Source of the DNA: Acidimicrobiaceae bacterium
GTDB lineage: Bacteria; Actinomycetota; Acidimicrobiia; Acidimicrobiales; RAAP-2
DNA: 43,372 nt
Assembly: GCA_027315315.1 (NCBI GenBank)
Contig: DAHUYG010000064.1
Span: forward strand, 1 to 43,372
Reading direction: 5' to 3'
In this document: one piece after another, positions 8,882 to 16,971 of the stretch
Layout of the letters: each line of letters starts with the position of its first letter
Position numbering within the stretch: the stretch's first letter is position 1
Notes under the pieces: model-generated
The model's input: the letters and a program-made list of their open reading frames with translations, nothing else
Databases searched by the model: none
What the model was told of the DNA's origin: nothing
Translations under genes and position numbers: made by a program

Positions 8882-10401
8882 GCCCACGGCGGGCCCGGCC
8901 GAGCACCCTCGAGGTGGGCGACGCCGGCGTCGCCGCGCACCTGGCCGGCGGACCGGTGGCGGTTCCCGACGCGCTGCTCGAGGCCCTCGGGCGTGACGGC
9001 GTCGCCGTCGCGTCGGACGACGAGACACGCGCCGAGCTCGCCCGCGACTGGTGGCCGATGTCGATCGCCTGGGCCGCCCGGGGCGAGGTCCCGGCTCCTC
9101 CGGCGGTGGTCGTGCGGCCCGAGACGACCCCGCAGGTGGCCGACGTGCTGCGTCGGTGCAACGAGGCGGGGGTCCCGGTGACCCCGGCTGCCGGCGGGAG
9201 CGGGGTGTGCGGCGGGTCGGTCCCCGTCTTCGGCGGGGTGTCGCTCGACCTGACCGGGCTCTCGGGCCTGCGCGACCTCGACGAGGCGTCGCTCCTGGCC
9301 GACGTGGGGGCGGGCACCTTCGGCCCCGACCTCGAGCGGGCCCTCGGCGCGACCGGTCCGGGCTACACGCTCGGGCACTGGCCCCAGTCGATGGACATCT
9401 CGACGGTGGGTGGCTGGGTCGCCTGCCGCGGGGCGGGCCAGTACTCCACCCGCTACGGGAAGATCGAGGACCTCGTCCAGGGGCTCGAGGTGGTGCTGGC
9501 CGACGGGACGGTCCTTCGCACCGACGGGACGGCGCCGCGTGCGGCGACCGGGCCAAGCCTCACGCAGCTCTTCTTGGGCAGCGAGGGGACCCTCGGGGTC
9601 GTGACCGAGGCCCGGCTGCGGATCTCTCCACGCCCGCCGGCCGAGGCCCGCCGGGCGTGGTCCTTCGGATCCTTCGCCGAGGGCCTGGACGCGTGTCGCA
9701 CGACGCTGCGGCGTGGCGCCACGCCGGCGGTCCTGCGCCTCTACGACGAGACCGAGTCCAAGCGGAACTTCGAGCGCGACGGCTGCGTGCTGATCGTCCT
9801 CGACGAGGCCGACCCCCACCTGCTCGAGGCGACCGTCGCGATCTGCGACGAGGCGTGCGGGGCCGCCGAGCGCCTCGACGACGACCTCGTGGCTCGCTGG
9901 CTCCGGGAGCGCAACGACACCTCGGCGCTCGGGCCGCTGTGGAGGGCCAACATCGTCGTCGACACGGTCGAGGTCGCCGGGCGCTGGTCGGTGCTGGGGC
10001 GCCTGGCCACCGAGGTGCTCGACACCCTGCGCGGGATCGAGGGCACCATCGCGGCCTCGGTCCACCAGTCCCACGCCTATCGCGACGGCGCCTGCCTCTA
10101 TTTCACCTTCGCCGGCCGGCGGGCCAAGGACGCCGGCGGCGGCGACGACGCCCAGCTGGCCTGGCAGGAGGCCTACTACCGCCGCGCCTGGGACGCAACG
10201 ACGGCGTGCGTCCTCGCGCACGGCGCGGCCATCAGCCACCACCACGGCATCGGCATCAACCGGGGGCGCTTCCTCGCCGAGGCGCTCGGCCCGGGCTTCG
10301 GGGTCCTGGCCTCGATCAAGCGCGCCCTCGACCCGGGCGGGATCCTGAACCCCGGCAAGCTCGGGCTTGACTCGCGCTTCGGGCCGCCCCCCTGGCCGTG
10401 A
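8878..10401 (+). CDS. FAD-linked oxidase, alkyldihydroxyacetonephosphate synthase-like
   Basis: 507 residues from a GTG overlapping the glpD stop. The vanillyl-alcohol-oxidase-type FAD domain shows P-A-A-G-G-S-G-V (cofactor loop), Y-T-L-G-H-W-P-Q-S-M-D, S-T-V-G-G-W-V-A, F-L-G-S-E-G-T-L-G-V-V-T-E, and near the C-terminus A-I-S-H-H-H-G-I-G, the triple-His motif of alkyl-DHAP synthase, followed by L-D-P-G-G-I-L-N-P-G-K-L. AGPS exchanges the acyl chain of acyl-DHAP for a fatty alcohol, the first ether-lipid step. Related family members are 2-hydroxyacid dehydrogenases. Position between a DHAP-producing dehydrogenase and glycerol kinase fits either a DHAP-based reaction or an accessory oxidation. 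A second paralog lies at 30666-32261. Confidence 0.8.
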   Translation: MSPRRARPSTLEVGDAGVAAHLAGGPVAVPDALLEALGRDGVAVASDDETRAELARDWWPMSIAWAARGEVPAPPAVVVRPETTPQVADVLRRCNEAGVPVTPAAGGSGVCGGSVPVFGGVSLDLTGLSGLRDLDEASLLADVGAGTFGPDLERALGATGPGYTLGHWPQSMDISTVGGWVACRGAGQYSTRYGKIEDLVQGLEVVLADGTVLRTDGTAPRAATGPSLTQLFLGSEGTLGVVTEARLRISPRPPAEARRAWSFGSFAEGLDACRTTLRRGATPAVLRLYDETESKRNFERDGCVLIVLDEADPHLLEATVAICDEACGAAERLDDDLVARWLRERNDTSALGPLWRANIVVDTVEVAGRWSVLGRLATEVLDTLRGIEGTIAASVHQSHAYRDGACLYFTFAGRRAKDAGGGDDAQLAWQEAYYRRAWDATTACVLAHGAAISHHHGIGINRGRFLAEALGPGFGVLASIKRALDPGGILNPGKLGLDSRFGPPPWP

Positions 10402-11867
10402 GCGAGCTGCTCGTCGTCGACGTCGGCACCTCGGGGGTGCGCTCGGCGATCGTCACCGACGACGGCGTGGTCTCGCGCGTGCACCACGAGACGGTGCTCC
10501 CCTCCACGCCGGCGCCCGGCCTGGTCGAGGTCGACGCGGCGCGCATCGCGCACGCGGTCCGCTCGACTGCGGCGGCCGCGCTCGCCGAGGCCGGCCCGGT
10601 CCTCGGCGTGGGCATCGCCAACCAGCGGGCCACCACCCTCGTGTGGGAACGCGCCGGCGGTCGCCCCGTCGGGCCGGCCCTCGGGTGGCAGGACCTGCGC
10701 ACGGTGGGCACGTGCCTCGCGCTCCAGGCCGACGGCTTCCGCTTCCCGCCCAACGCGTCCGCGACCAAGCTGGCCGCGATCCTCGACGAGGTCGACCCGG
10801 ACCGGGCCCGGGCCGCCGACGAGCTGTGCTTCGGCACCATCGACACCTGGTGCGCGTGGGTGCTGAGCGACGGCGCGCTGCACGTCACCGACCCCACCAA
10901 CGCAGCGGTGAGCGCGCTGAGCGACCCGACCGGCACCGCGTGGGACGAGCGGGTCCTCGAGGCGTTGCGCATCCCGGCCTCGATGCTGCCGCGGATCGTC
11001 GACTCCTCGGGGCGGATCGGGGAGGCCCGGGCCCTCCCCGGCGCGCCGGTCATCTCGGGCATGGCCGGTGACCAGCAGGCGGCGCTCGTGGGTCAGGGCT
11101 GCACGAGGGCCGGCCTGGCCAAGGCGACCTTCGGCACCGGTGGGATGCTCGACCAGTGCACGGGGACGGCGGTCCCCGGCGCGCTCGACCGCAGCGCCTC
11201 GGGGACGTTCCCGATCGTGGCGTGGCGCAGGGCCGGGGCCAACGTGTACGGGGTCGAGGCGATGATGCTCTCGGCCGGCAGCTGCGTCGAATGGCTGCGC
11301 GACGACATGGGGCTGATCGACGAGGCCGCCGACTCGGCGGCGGTCGCCGCCGCCTGCGCCGACACGGGCGACGTCTGGTTCGTCCCGGCGCTCCTCGGCA
11401 TGGCCACCCCGGTCTGGGACTTCGGGGCGCGGGGCGCACTGCTCGGCCTGACCCGGGGCACCGGCCGCCCCGAGATCGTCCGCGCCGTGCTGGAGGGGGT
11501 CGCGCACCGTGGTGCCGATCTGCTCGAGGCGGCGGAGGCCGAGAGCGGTCGACGGGTCGCGAGCCTGCGGGTCGACGGGGGGATGTCGGCCAACGACGTG
11601 TTCGTCGGGGCGCTCGCCGACGCGATCGGCCGCCCCGTCGAGCTCTCGGCCACCCTCGAGGCCACCACCCTCGGCGCCGGTTACCTGGCGGGGATGGCCA
11701 ACGGCGTCTGGCGCGACGAGCAGGACGTGGCCGACTCCTACGCGCCCGCCCGCACGGTGGAGCCGACGCTGAGCGAGGCCGAGCGCTCGTCGCGGCGAGA
11801 ACGCTGGCTCGAGGCCCGGAGCCGGGCCCTCAAGACCATCCCCGAGCTGTCCACCATCGAGTTCTGA
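10398..11867 (+). CDS. glpK: Glycerol kinase-like FGGY carbohydrate kinase
   Basis: 489 residues. The FGGY fold is evident: the N-terminal phosphate-binding D-V-G-T-S-G, I-A-N-Q-R-A-T-T (substrate region), G-W-Q-D-L-R, then the C-terminal domain with G-M-A-G-D-Q-Q-A-A, A-T-F-G-T-G-G and R-V-D-G-G-M-S-A-N-D. The substrate motifs match glycerol kinase best, and the operon supports it: glycerol is phosphorylated to glycerol 3-phosphate, the GlpD substrate. The GTG start at 10398 overlaps the upstream stop by GTGA. No glycerol facilitator gene is next to it. Confidence 0.85.
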   Translation: MSELLVVDVGTSGVRSAIVTDDGVVSRVHHETVLPSTPAPGLVEVDAARIAHAVRSTAAAALAEAGPVLGVGIANQRATTLVWERAGGRPVGPALGWQDLRTVGTCLALQADGFRFPPNASATKLAAILDEVDPDRARAADELCFGTIDTWCAWVLSDGALHVTDPTNAAVSALSDPTGTAWDERVLEALRIPASMLPRIVDSSGRIGEARALPGAPVISGMAGDQQAALVGQGCTRAGLAKATFGTGGMLDQCTGTAVPGALDRSASGTFPIVAWRRAGANVYGVEAMMLSAGSCVEWLRDDMGLIDEAADSAAVAAACADTGDVWFVPALLGMATPVWDFGARGALLGLTRGTGRPEIVRAVLEGVAHRGADLLEAAEAESGRRVASLRVDGGMSANDVFVGALADAIGRPVELSATLEATTLGAGYLAGMANGVWRDEQDVADSYAPARTVEPTLSEAERSSRRERWLEARSRALKTIPELSTIEF

Positions 11868-11957
11868 GCGCGCCCGGCATCACCGATCGGGCGGGCCCCC
11901 TGGGCGAGAATGGGGGCGACCAGGGCCCCGGAGGGGCCGCACGATCAGGGAGCGTGC

Positions 11958-12974
11958 GTGACCGAGGTCGCCCGAGGGGCACCGCCTGACATCATCGCCG
12001 CGGCCGGCGCCGCGCCCGAGCAACCCGACGCGGGGCGCGGCGGGCGGCTCTGGGCGGCGGCCGCGCTCGCCCGGGGGCTCGAGGCCAATCTGACCTCGGT
12101 CGTGAGGGGGGCCCCGGGCGCCCTGCGGACGGCCGTGGTCGCAGCGCTCTGCGGCGGGCACCTCCTCATCGAGGACGTGCCCGGGGTGGGCAAGACGGTC
12201 CTGGCCCGCACGCTCGCCCGCTCGCTCGGGGCCGAGCTCTCCCGGATCCAGGGGCACCCCGATCTCCTCCCCGGCGACGTGACGGGGGTCACCGTCTATG
12301 ACCAGCGGACCGGCGTGTGGGAGTTCCGCCGGGGTCCGGTCTTCGGCCACGTCGTGCTCCTCGACGAGCTGAACCGCACGCCGCCTCGCACACAGTCGGC
12401 GCTGCTCGAGTCGATGGACGAGCAGCAGGTGACGGTCGACGGCGAGACCTGGGCGCTGCCCCAGCCCCACCTCGTGCTCGCGACCCAGAACCCGGTCGGC
12501 CAGCTCGGCACGTTCCCGCTCGTGGAGAGCCAGCTGGACCGGTTCGCGCTCTCGACCACGCTCGGCTACCCCGACGCCCAGAGCGAGGCTCGCCTCGCGC
12601 TCCACGACGGCGGCCGGGACGCCATGTCGACCCTGCGGCCGGTCTGCTCGATCGGCGACTGGGCGGCCGCCATCGCGGCGACAGCCGAGGTCACGGTCGT
12701 CCCATCCATCGCCGACTACGCCGTCGCCATCACCCGGGCCACCCGCGAGGCCCCCGGGGTGCGCCTCGGCGCGAGCCCGCGCGCCTCAATCGCGCTCGTC
12801 CGCTCGGCCCAGGCCCACGCGCTCGTATCGGCCCGCAGCTTCGTCGCGCCCGACGACGTCGCGGCGATGGCCGTCCCGAGCCTCGCCCACCGGCTGGTCG
12901 TCGACGGCGACGGCCGCTTCGCGGCGAGCGTGGTCGGGAGCGTCGTCTCTTCGCTGCCGGTCCCGAGGCCGTGA
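11958..12974 (+). CDS. MoxR-family AAA+ ATPase
   Basis: 338 residues from GTG 11958, which has GGGAG about 7 nt upstream. An earlier in-frame ATG (11910) has no ribosome site. Walker A is D-V-P-G-V-G-K-T, Walker B V-V-L-L-D-E-L-N-R, and sensor 1 follows A-T-Q-N-P. The C-terminal lid has the S-P-R-A-S sensor 2 motif. MoxR ATPases act as chaperones that mature or insert metal cofactors, usually with DUF58 and vWA proteins. The following DUF58 and transglutaminase genes, joined by GTGA and ATGA overlaps, complete the classic triad. Confidence 0.92.
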   Translation: MTEVARGAPPDIIAAAGAAPEQPDAGRGGRLWAAAALARGLEANLTSVVRGAPGALRTAVVAALCGGHLLIEDVPGVGKTVLARTLARSLGAELSRIQGHPDLLPGDVTGVTVYDQRTGVWEFRRGPVFGHVVLLDELNRTPPRTQSALLESMDEQQVTVDGETWALPQPHLVLATQNPVGQLGTFPLVESQLDRFALSTTLGYPDAQSEARLALHDGGRDAMSTLRPVCSIGDWAAAIAATAEVTVVPSIADYAVAITRATREAPGVRLGASPRASIALVRSAQAHALVSARSFVAPDDVAAMAVPSLAHRLVVDGDGRFAASVVGSVVSSLPVPRP

Positions 12975-13858
12975 GCCGCCGGGGCGGGGGCCCCCGGCCG
13001 ACGCGGGCGGGCGGCCCCTTCGCCGGCTCGGTCCTGGCCCTGTCCTTGTGGGCGCTCGTCGCGCACAACAGCGGCTCGGGCTGGGTGCAGGCCCTCGGCT
13101 GCCTGCTGGCGGGGTTCGTGGTGGTCGGGCTGTTCGGCCCGGCCCTCGCCGTCTCGCGCCTGCGCGTCACGGTGGAGTCCAACCCCTCGGAGGGGACCGA
13201 GGGCTTGGGCGTCCGCGTGGTGCTGGGGATCAGCGCGCCGGGAGCGGTGCGCGGCCGGCCCCCCTGCGGCGGGCCCACGGTGACCGGCGAGGGGGACCTC
13301 GAGCTTCAGGTGGTGCCGGATCGGCGGGGCGCGATCGAGCACCTCGAGCTCGACGTGTCCTCGGCCTCCCCCTTCGGCCTCCTGTGGTGGCACAAGACGG
13401 TGCGCGTGGCGCTCCCTCGCCCCCTGTGGGTGGCGCCCACACCGGGCGCGCCCGACGCCGCGTTCGTGTCGAGCGGGACGCCCCGCGGGGGGCTCGAGGT
13501 GGCCCGCCACCGCGACGGCGCTCTCGGGGAGCCCCGGGGTGTGCGCCCGTATGCCGCCGGCGACCCCCGGCGCCTCGTCCACTGGCCGGCGACGGCGCAC
13601 CGGGGCGAGCTCATGGTCCGCGAGGCCGAGCGGCCCGACGCTGCGGTCCCGCACCTGCGCGTCGCCCTTCTCGACGACGGGCCGGCCGGCGACGCGGCGG
13701 CGCGCCGTGCCCTCGGCACGCTCCTCGAGCTGCTCGGGCGGTCCTCGCCGGTCATGGTCTCGACGCTCGAGCGCGACGGGCCGCGCACCGAGCCTGTCTA
13801 CGGGCCGGCCGACGCCCGGCGCCGCATGGCCCGAGCGGTTGCGGCGACCGGTCGATGA
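12971..13858 (+). CDS. DUF58 domain protein
   Basis: 295 residues, starting at a GTG that overlaps the moxR stop. The N-terminus has one or two hydrophobic segments (about 18-50, A-G-S-V-L-A-L-S-L-W and L-L-A-G-F-V-V-V-G-L-F). The hallmark DUF58 motif follows at about 200: G-V-R-P-Y-A-A-G-D-P-R-R-L-V-H-W-P-A-T-A. The C-terminal part resembles a reduced vWA-type domain. It is a probable membrane-anchored partner of the MoxR ATPase. The exact function is unknown. Confidence 0.88.
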   Translation: MSRRGGGPRPTRAGGPFAGSVLALSLWALVAHNSGSGWVQALGCLLAGFVVVGLFGPALAVSRLRVTVESNPSEGTEGLGVRVVLGISAPGAVRGRPPCGGPTVTGEGDLELQVVPDRRGAIEHLELDVSSASPFGLLWWHKTVRVALPRPLWVAPTPGAPDAAFVSSGTPRGGLEVARHRDGALGEPRGVRPYAAGDPRRLVHWPATAHRGELMVREAERPDAAVPHLRVALLDDGPAGDAAARRALGTLLELLGRSSPVMVSTLERDGPRTEPVYGPADARRRMARAVAATGR

Positions 13859-15915
13859 GCGTGCTCCGGCGCATACGGGCGGCCAACGCCCCGGGACCAC
13901 CCGAGCACTCGGTGGTGCTGAGGATCGCGGCCGCCTGGACCGTGGCCCTCGGCATCGCGGCCTGCGCGGCGGAGGGCGAGCTCGGCGCATCCACCGCTGG
14001 GGTCGCCATCGTCGCCCTCGGCGCGGGCAGCGTCTTCTCCTACCGCCGCCGGTCCCGGCCCATGCCCTGGCTGAAGCTCGTGCTGGCGGTCGTCGCTGTG
14101 GTCGCCTTCTGGTGGTTCTTCTTCCAGATCTCCAAGGCGAACGGGGTGACGAACCTGGGTGCGGTCGAGGGCCCGCTCGCCGTCCTGTTCACCTGGATCC
14201 AGGTCACCCACGCCTTCGACGTGCCGAGCCGCCGCGACCTCGCCTTCAGCCTGGCCGGCTCGGTGACCCTGATGGCCGTGGCCGCCGCCCAGGCGTTGGA
14301 CATGGGCTTCGCCCCCTTCGTCCTCGCATGGGTCGCAGGCATGCTGGTCGGTCTCGGCGCCATGTGGGGCTCGATGTGCGCCAGCCGCCCGCGGGCCGCC
14401 TCGGCGCTCGTGGGCGGCGGGGTGCTCGCCGCGGTGGGTGCAGGCTGCCTGCTCGTGCTCCCCGCACCGTCGGTCTCGAGCCGGCTCGTCTTCCCCTCCT
14501 CGCTCGCGGGCGACGTGTCGCTCGCCTCCCCGGCCGGGCTCGAGGGCACCGGCGGCGGGGCGACCCTGCCGGTGCGGGCCGGGTCGCCCTCGGGCCGAAG
14601 CACGGTGGGCGGCTACCTCGGCTTCGCCGGCCCCCTCGACACCGCCCTGCGGGGCACCCTCGGCGACCAGCTCGTCTTCCGGGTGCGGGCCAGCCGCCCC
14701 ACCTTCTGGCTGGCCGAGAGCTTCGACGACTGGAACGGGCAGAGCTGGCTCGAGACCGCAGGTCCGGGGCCCGAGTGGCGGGCCGTCCCGGGCGGGTCGC
14801 CCTTCGGGCTCGCCCCGGTCGCGCCGAGCGCGTCGGGCACCGAGGACGTCCAGACGTTCTACCTGGCCGAGCCCGGTCCGAACCTGATCTTCCACGCCGA
14901 GGTGGCCGACCAGGTGTGGTTCCCGGCCGACCGCCTCTACATGGACCGCGACGGGGACATCCGCTCGGGCACCTCCATGGGTCCGGGCTCGATCTACACC
15001 GTCGTGTCTTTGGTCGAGACCCCGGGCGCAGCGGCCCTCGCCGGCGCGAGCGGCCCCGGCCTCGATCCGAGCGACCTCGCGCGCTTCACCGAGCTCCCCC
15101 ACCCCTACCCCCGCGTCGCCGCCCTGGCGCGGCGCATCACCGCCCACGCGACGAGCACCGAGGCCCAGGTGCTCGCCCTCGAGGCCTGGATGGGGCGCCA
15201 CACCCGGTACACGACCGACATCCCGCCGCTCGCACGGGGGGCCGACACCGTCGAGGAGTTCCTCTTCGTCGAGCGTCGCGGCTACTGCGAGCAGATCTCC
15301 ACCTCGCTCGCGGTGATGCTGCGCACGCTCGGGATCCCGACCCGCGAGGCGACCGGGTACGTGCCGGGCCAGTACAACCCCATCACCGACCTCTACGACG
15401 TCGAGGCCAAGGACGCCCACGCCTGGGTGCAGGTCTGGTTCCCCGGCTACGGCTGGCAGAGCTTCGACCCGACGGCGCAGGTGGCCGCGGTCAACCCGTC
15501 GCCGGCGGCGACGATCGGCCACGAGGCGCTCGGTGCACTCCGGCGCATCCCGGTCCTCCCGAGCGCGCTCGCGGCGGGCGTCCTCGCCATGGTGGCCGCG
15601 CTCGTCGTGTTGCGGCGGCGCCGGCCCGCGACCGAGGCGGCCGCGCTCGGCGCAACGCTCGAGCGGGCGGCGCGACGGGCGGGCCTCGAGCCGGGGGGGC
15701 CCGAGTCGCTGGCGTCGCTCGGGGTGCGCCTCGACGCGGCGCTCCCGCCCGCCGAGGGCGAACCGGCCGCCTCGCTGATCGCGGCTGCGGCCGAGGCCGC
15801 GGCCTTCGGGGGTCGAGCGATGTCGCCACCCGAGGCGGCGGCCCTGGCACGCGCCGCCGCCTCGGTGTTGCGCCGGGCCAGGCGCCGCCGCGGCGCGAGG
15901 GCCGGCGCCCGTTGA
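13855..15915 (+). CDS. Membrane transglutaminase-like protein
   Basis: 686 residues; the ATG at 13855 overlaps the DUF58 stop (ATGA). The first 210 residues hold several membrane helices. A large extracytoplasmic region (DUF3488-like) is followed by the transglutaminase core with the catalytic triad Cys478 (R-G-Y-C-E-Q-I-S-T), His522 (K-D-A-H-A-W-V) and Asp538 (F-D-P-T). Another membrane helix lies near 565-585, then a cytoplasmic Ala-rich tail (DUF4129-like). The fold is a papain-like cysteine protease or amidase, probably acting on peptides or proteins outside the membrane. It completes the MoxR-DUF58-TGase operon. Confidence 0.9.
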   Translation: MSVLRRIRAANAPGPPEHSVVLRIAAAWTVALGIAACAAEGELGASTAGVAIVALGAGSVFSYRRRSRPMPWLKLVLAVVAVVAFWWFFFQISKANGVTNLGAVEGPLAVLFTWIQVTHAFDVPSRRDLAFSLAGSVTLMAVAAAQALDMGFAPFVLAWVAGMLVGLGAMWGSMCASRPRAASALVGGGVLAAVGAGCLLVLPAPSVSSRLVFPSSLAGDVSLASPAGLEGTGGGATLPVRAGSPSGRSTVGGYLGFAGPLDTALRGTLGDQLVFRVRASRPTFWLAESFDDWNGQSWLETAGPGPEWRAVPGGSPFGLAPVAPSASGTEDVQTFYLAEPGPNLIFHAEVADQVWFPADRLYMDRDGDIRSGTSMGPGSIYTVVSLVETPGAAALAGASGPGLDPSDLARFTELPHPYPRVAALARRITAHATSTEAQVLALEAWMGRHTRYTTDIPPLARGADTVEEFLFVERRGYCEQISTSLAVMLRTLGIPTREATGYVPGQYNPITDLYDVEAKDAHAWVQVWFPGYGWQSFDPTAQVAAVNPSPAATIGHEALGALRRIPVLPSALAAGVLAMVAALVVLRRRRPATEAAALGATLERAARRAGLEPGGPESLASLGVRLDAALPPAEGEPAASLIAAAAEAAAFGGRAMSPPEAAALARAAASVLRRARRRRGARAGAR

Positions 15916-15928
15916 GGAGGGGCTCGGT

Positions 15929-16657
15929 TCAGCGGCCGAACATCGCGAGCCACTGGTCGACCGAGCGGGGCGCGAACACGTAGTTCTCGCGCCGCACGGT
16001 CGCCATCGGGGCGAAGGGCTCGGGCGAGTAGCGGTGGCCCGGGTACAGGATCGTGTCGTCGGGCACCGCTGCGAGGCGCGTCGTGAGCGACTCGTACATC
16101 GCGGCCGAATCGCTGCCCGGGAGGTCCGTCCGGCCGCATCCCTCCAAGAAGAGGGTGTCACCCGAGACGAGCCGGCCCTCGACCAAGAAGCACTGGCTGC
16201 CCGGGGTGTGGCCCGGCGTGTGCACCAGGGTGACGTCGATGCCGCCGACCGAGACCACGTCACCGCTGTCGTGGGCGACGAGGTCGGACTCCGAGATCCC
16301 CGCGGCGCGCCGCACCCAGGGCACCTCGTCGCGTTGGACGTGGATCGGTACGCTCAGCCTCTCGAGGAGGGCCGCAGCGCCCTCGATCGGCCAGCCCCCG
16401 AGCGAGCCGCCCACGTGGTCAGCGTGGTAGTGGGTGGCGAGCACGCCGGTGCAACGCATCTCGTCGGCCGCGAGGATCCCGAGCAGGTCCCCCACCGCGT
16501 AGGCGGCGTCGACGATCACGGCCTCGCCGGTCTCTCGGTCGCCGATCAGGTAGACGAAGTTGACCATCTGGCGCGCCACGCGGTCGTCGGTCGCGAAGTC
16601 CTGCCCCGAGAGGAGCTGGCGGAAGTAAAGGCGGTCCGCACCCGCGGCCTCGGCCAT
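15929..16657 (-). CDS. MBL-fold hydrolase, glyoxalase II/persulfide dioxygenase-like
   Basis: 242 residues. The metal motif T-H-Y-H-A-D-H-V-G-G is followed by H-T-P-G-H-T-P-G-S, S-G-D-T-L-F-L-E-G-C-G-R-T-D and P-G-H-R-Y. The G-C-G-R-T-D stretch is shared by ETHE1-type persulfide dioxygenases and glyoxalase II enzymes. One iron (dioxygenase) or two zinc ions (thioesterase) cannot be distinguished here. No rhodanese domain is fused. The ATG at 16657 overlaps the xseB stop by one base, so it is the last gene of the xseA-xseB unit. It converges on the transglutaminase gene with only 13 bp between stops. Confidence 0.85.
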   Translation of the reverse strand: MAEAAGADRLYFRQLLSGQDFATDDRVARQMVNFVYLIGDRETGEAVIVDAAYAVGDLLGILAADEMRCTGVLATHYHADHVGGSLGGWPIEGAAALLERLSVPIHVQRDEVPWVRRAAGISESDLVAHDSGDVVSVGGIDVTLVHTPGHTPGSQCFLVEGRLVSGDTLFLEGCGRTDLPGSDSAAMYESLTTRLAAVPDDTILYPGHRYSPEPFAPMATVRRENYVFAPRSVDQWLAMFGR

Positions 16658-16971
16658 CAGAAGAGCCCCGGGGTGCGGTCCTCGGCCTCGGCCTCGTCCA
16701 CCACGTCCATCTGTTCCACGCCGTCCTCCCGCTCGGGGTCGGTCGCCGCCTCGAGGCGCGGCACGAGCGTCTCGACCTGGGCGCGGGTCCGGCGCAGGCG
16801 GCGGTCGAGCTCCTCGACGATGGCCGTCGCCCGCTCGAGGTGGCCGACCAGCTGGTCGACGTCGAGGTCGCCCTGCTCGAAGAAGGCGACGATCTCGTCG
16901 AGCTCGCGGCTCGCCTCGCCGTAGGTCAGCTCGGCCACGGGGGTGCGCGCCCCGGCCGCCTCGGCCGTCAC
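16657..16971 (-). CDS. xseB: Exodeoxyribonuclease VII small subunit
   Basis: 104 residues, slightly longer than the usual 60-85 because of an acidic C-terminal tail. The core reads L-T-Y-G-E-A-S-R-E-L-D-E-I-V, then E-Q-G-D-L-D-V-D-Q-L-V-G-H-L-E-R-A, the two-helix pattern of XseB (L-E-x-I-V-x2-L-E-x-G-x-L-x-L-x2-S). It stabilises the large subunit in the nuclease that trims single-stranded DNA. The ATG at 16971 overlaps the xseA stop. Confidence 0.9.
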   Translation of the reverse strand: MTAEAAGARTPVAELTYGEASRELDEIVAFFEQGDLDVDQLVGHLERATAIVEELDRRLRRTRAQVETLVPRLEAATDPEREDGVEQMDVVDEAEAEDRTPGLF

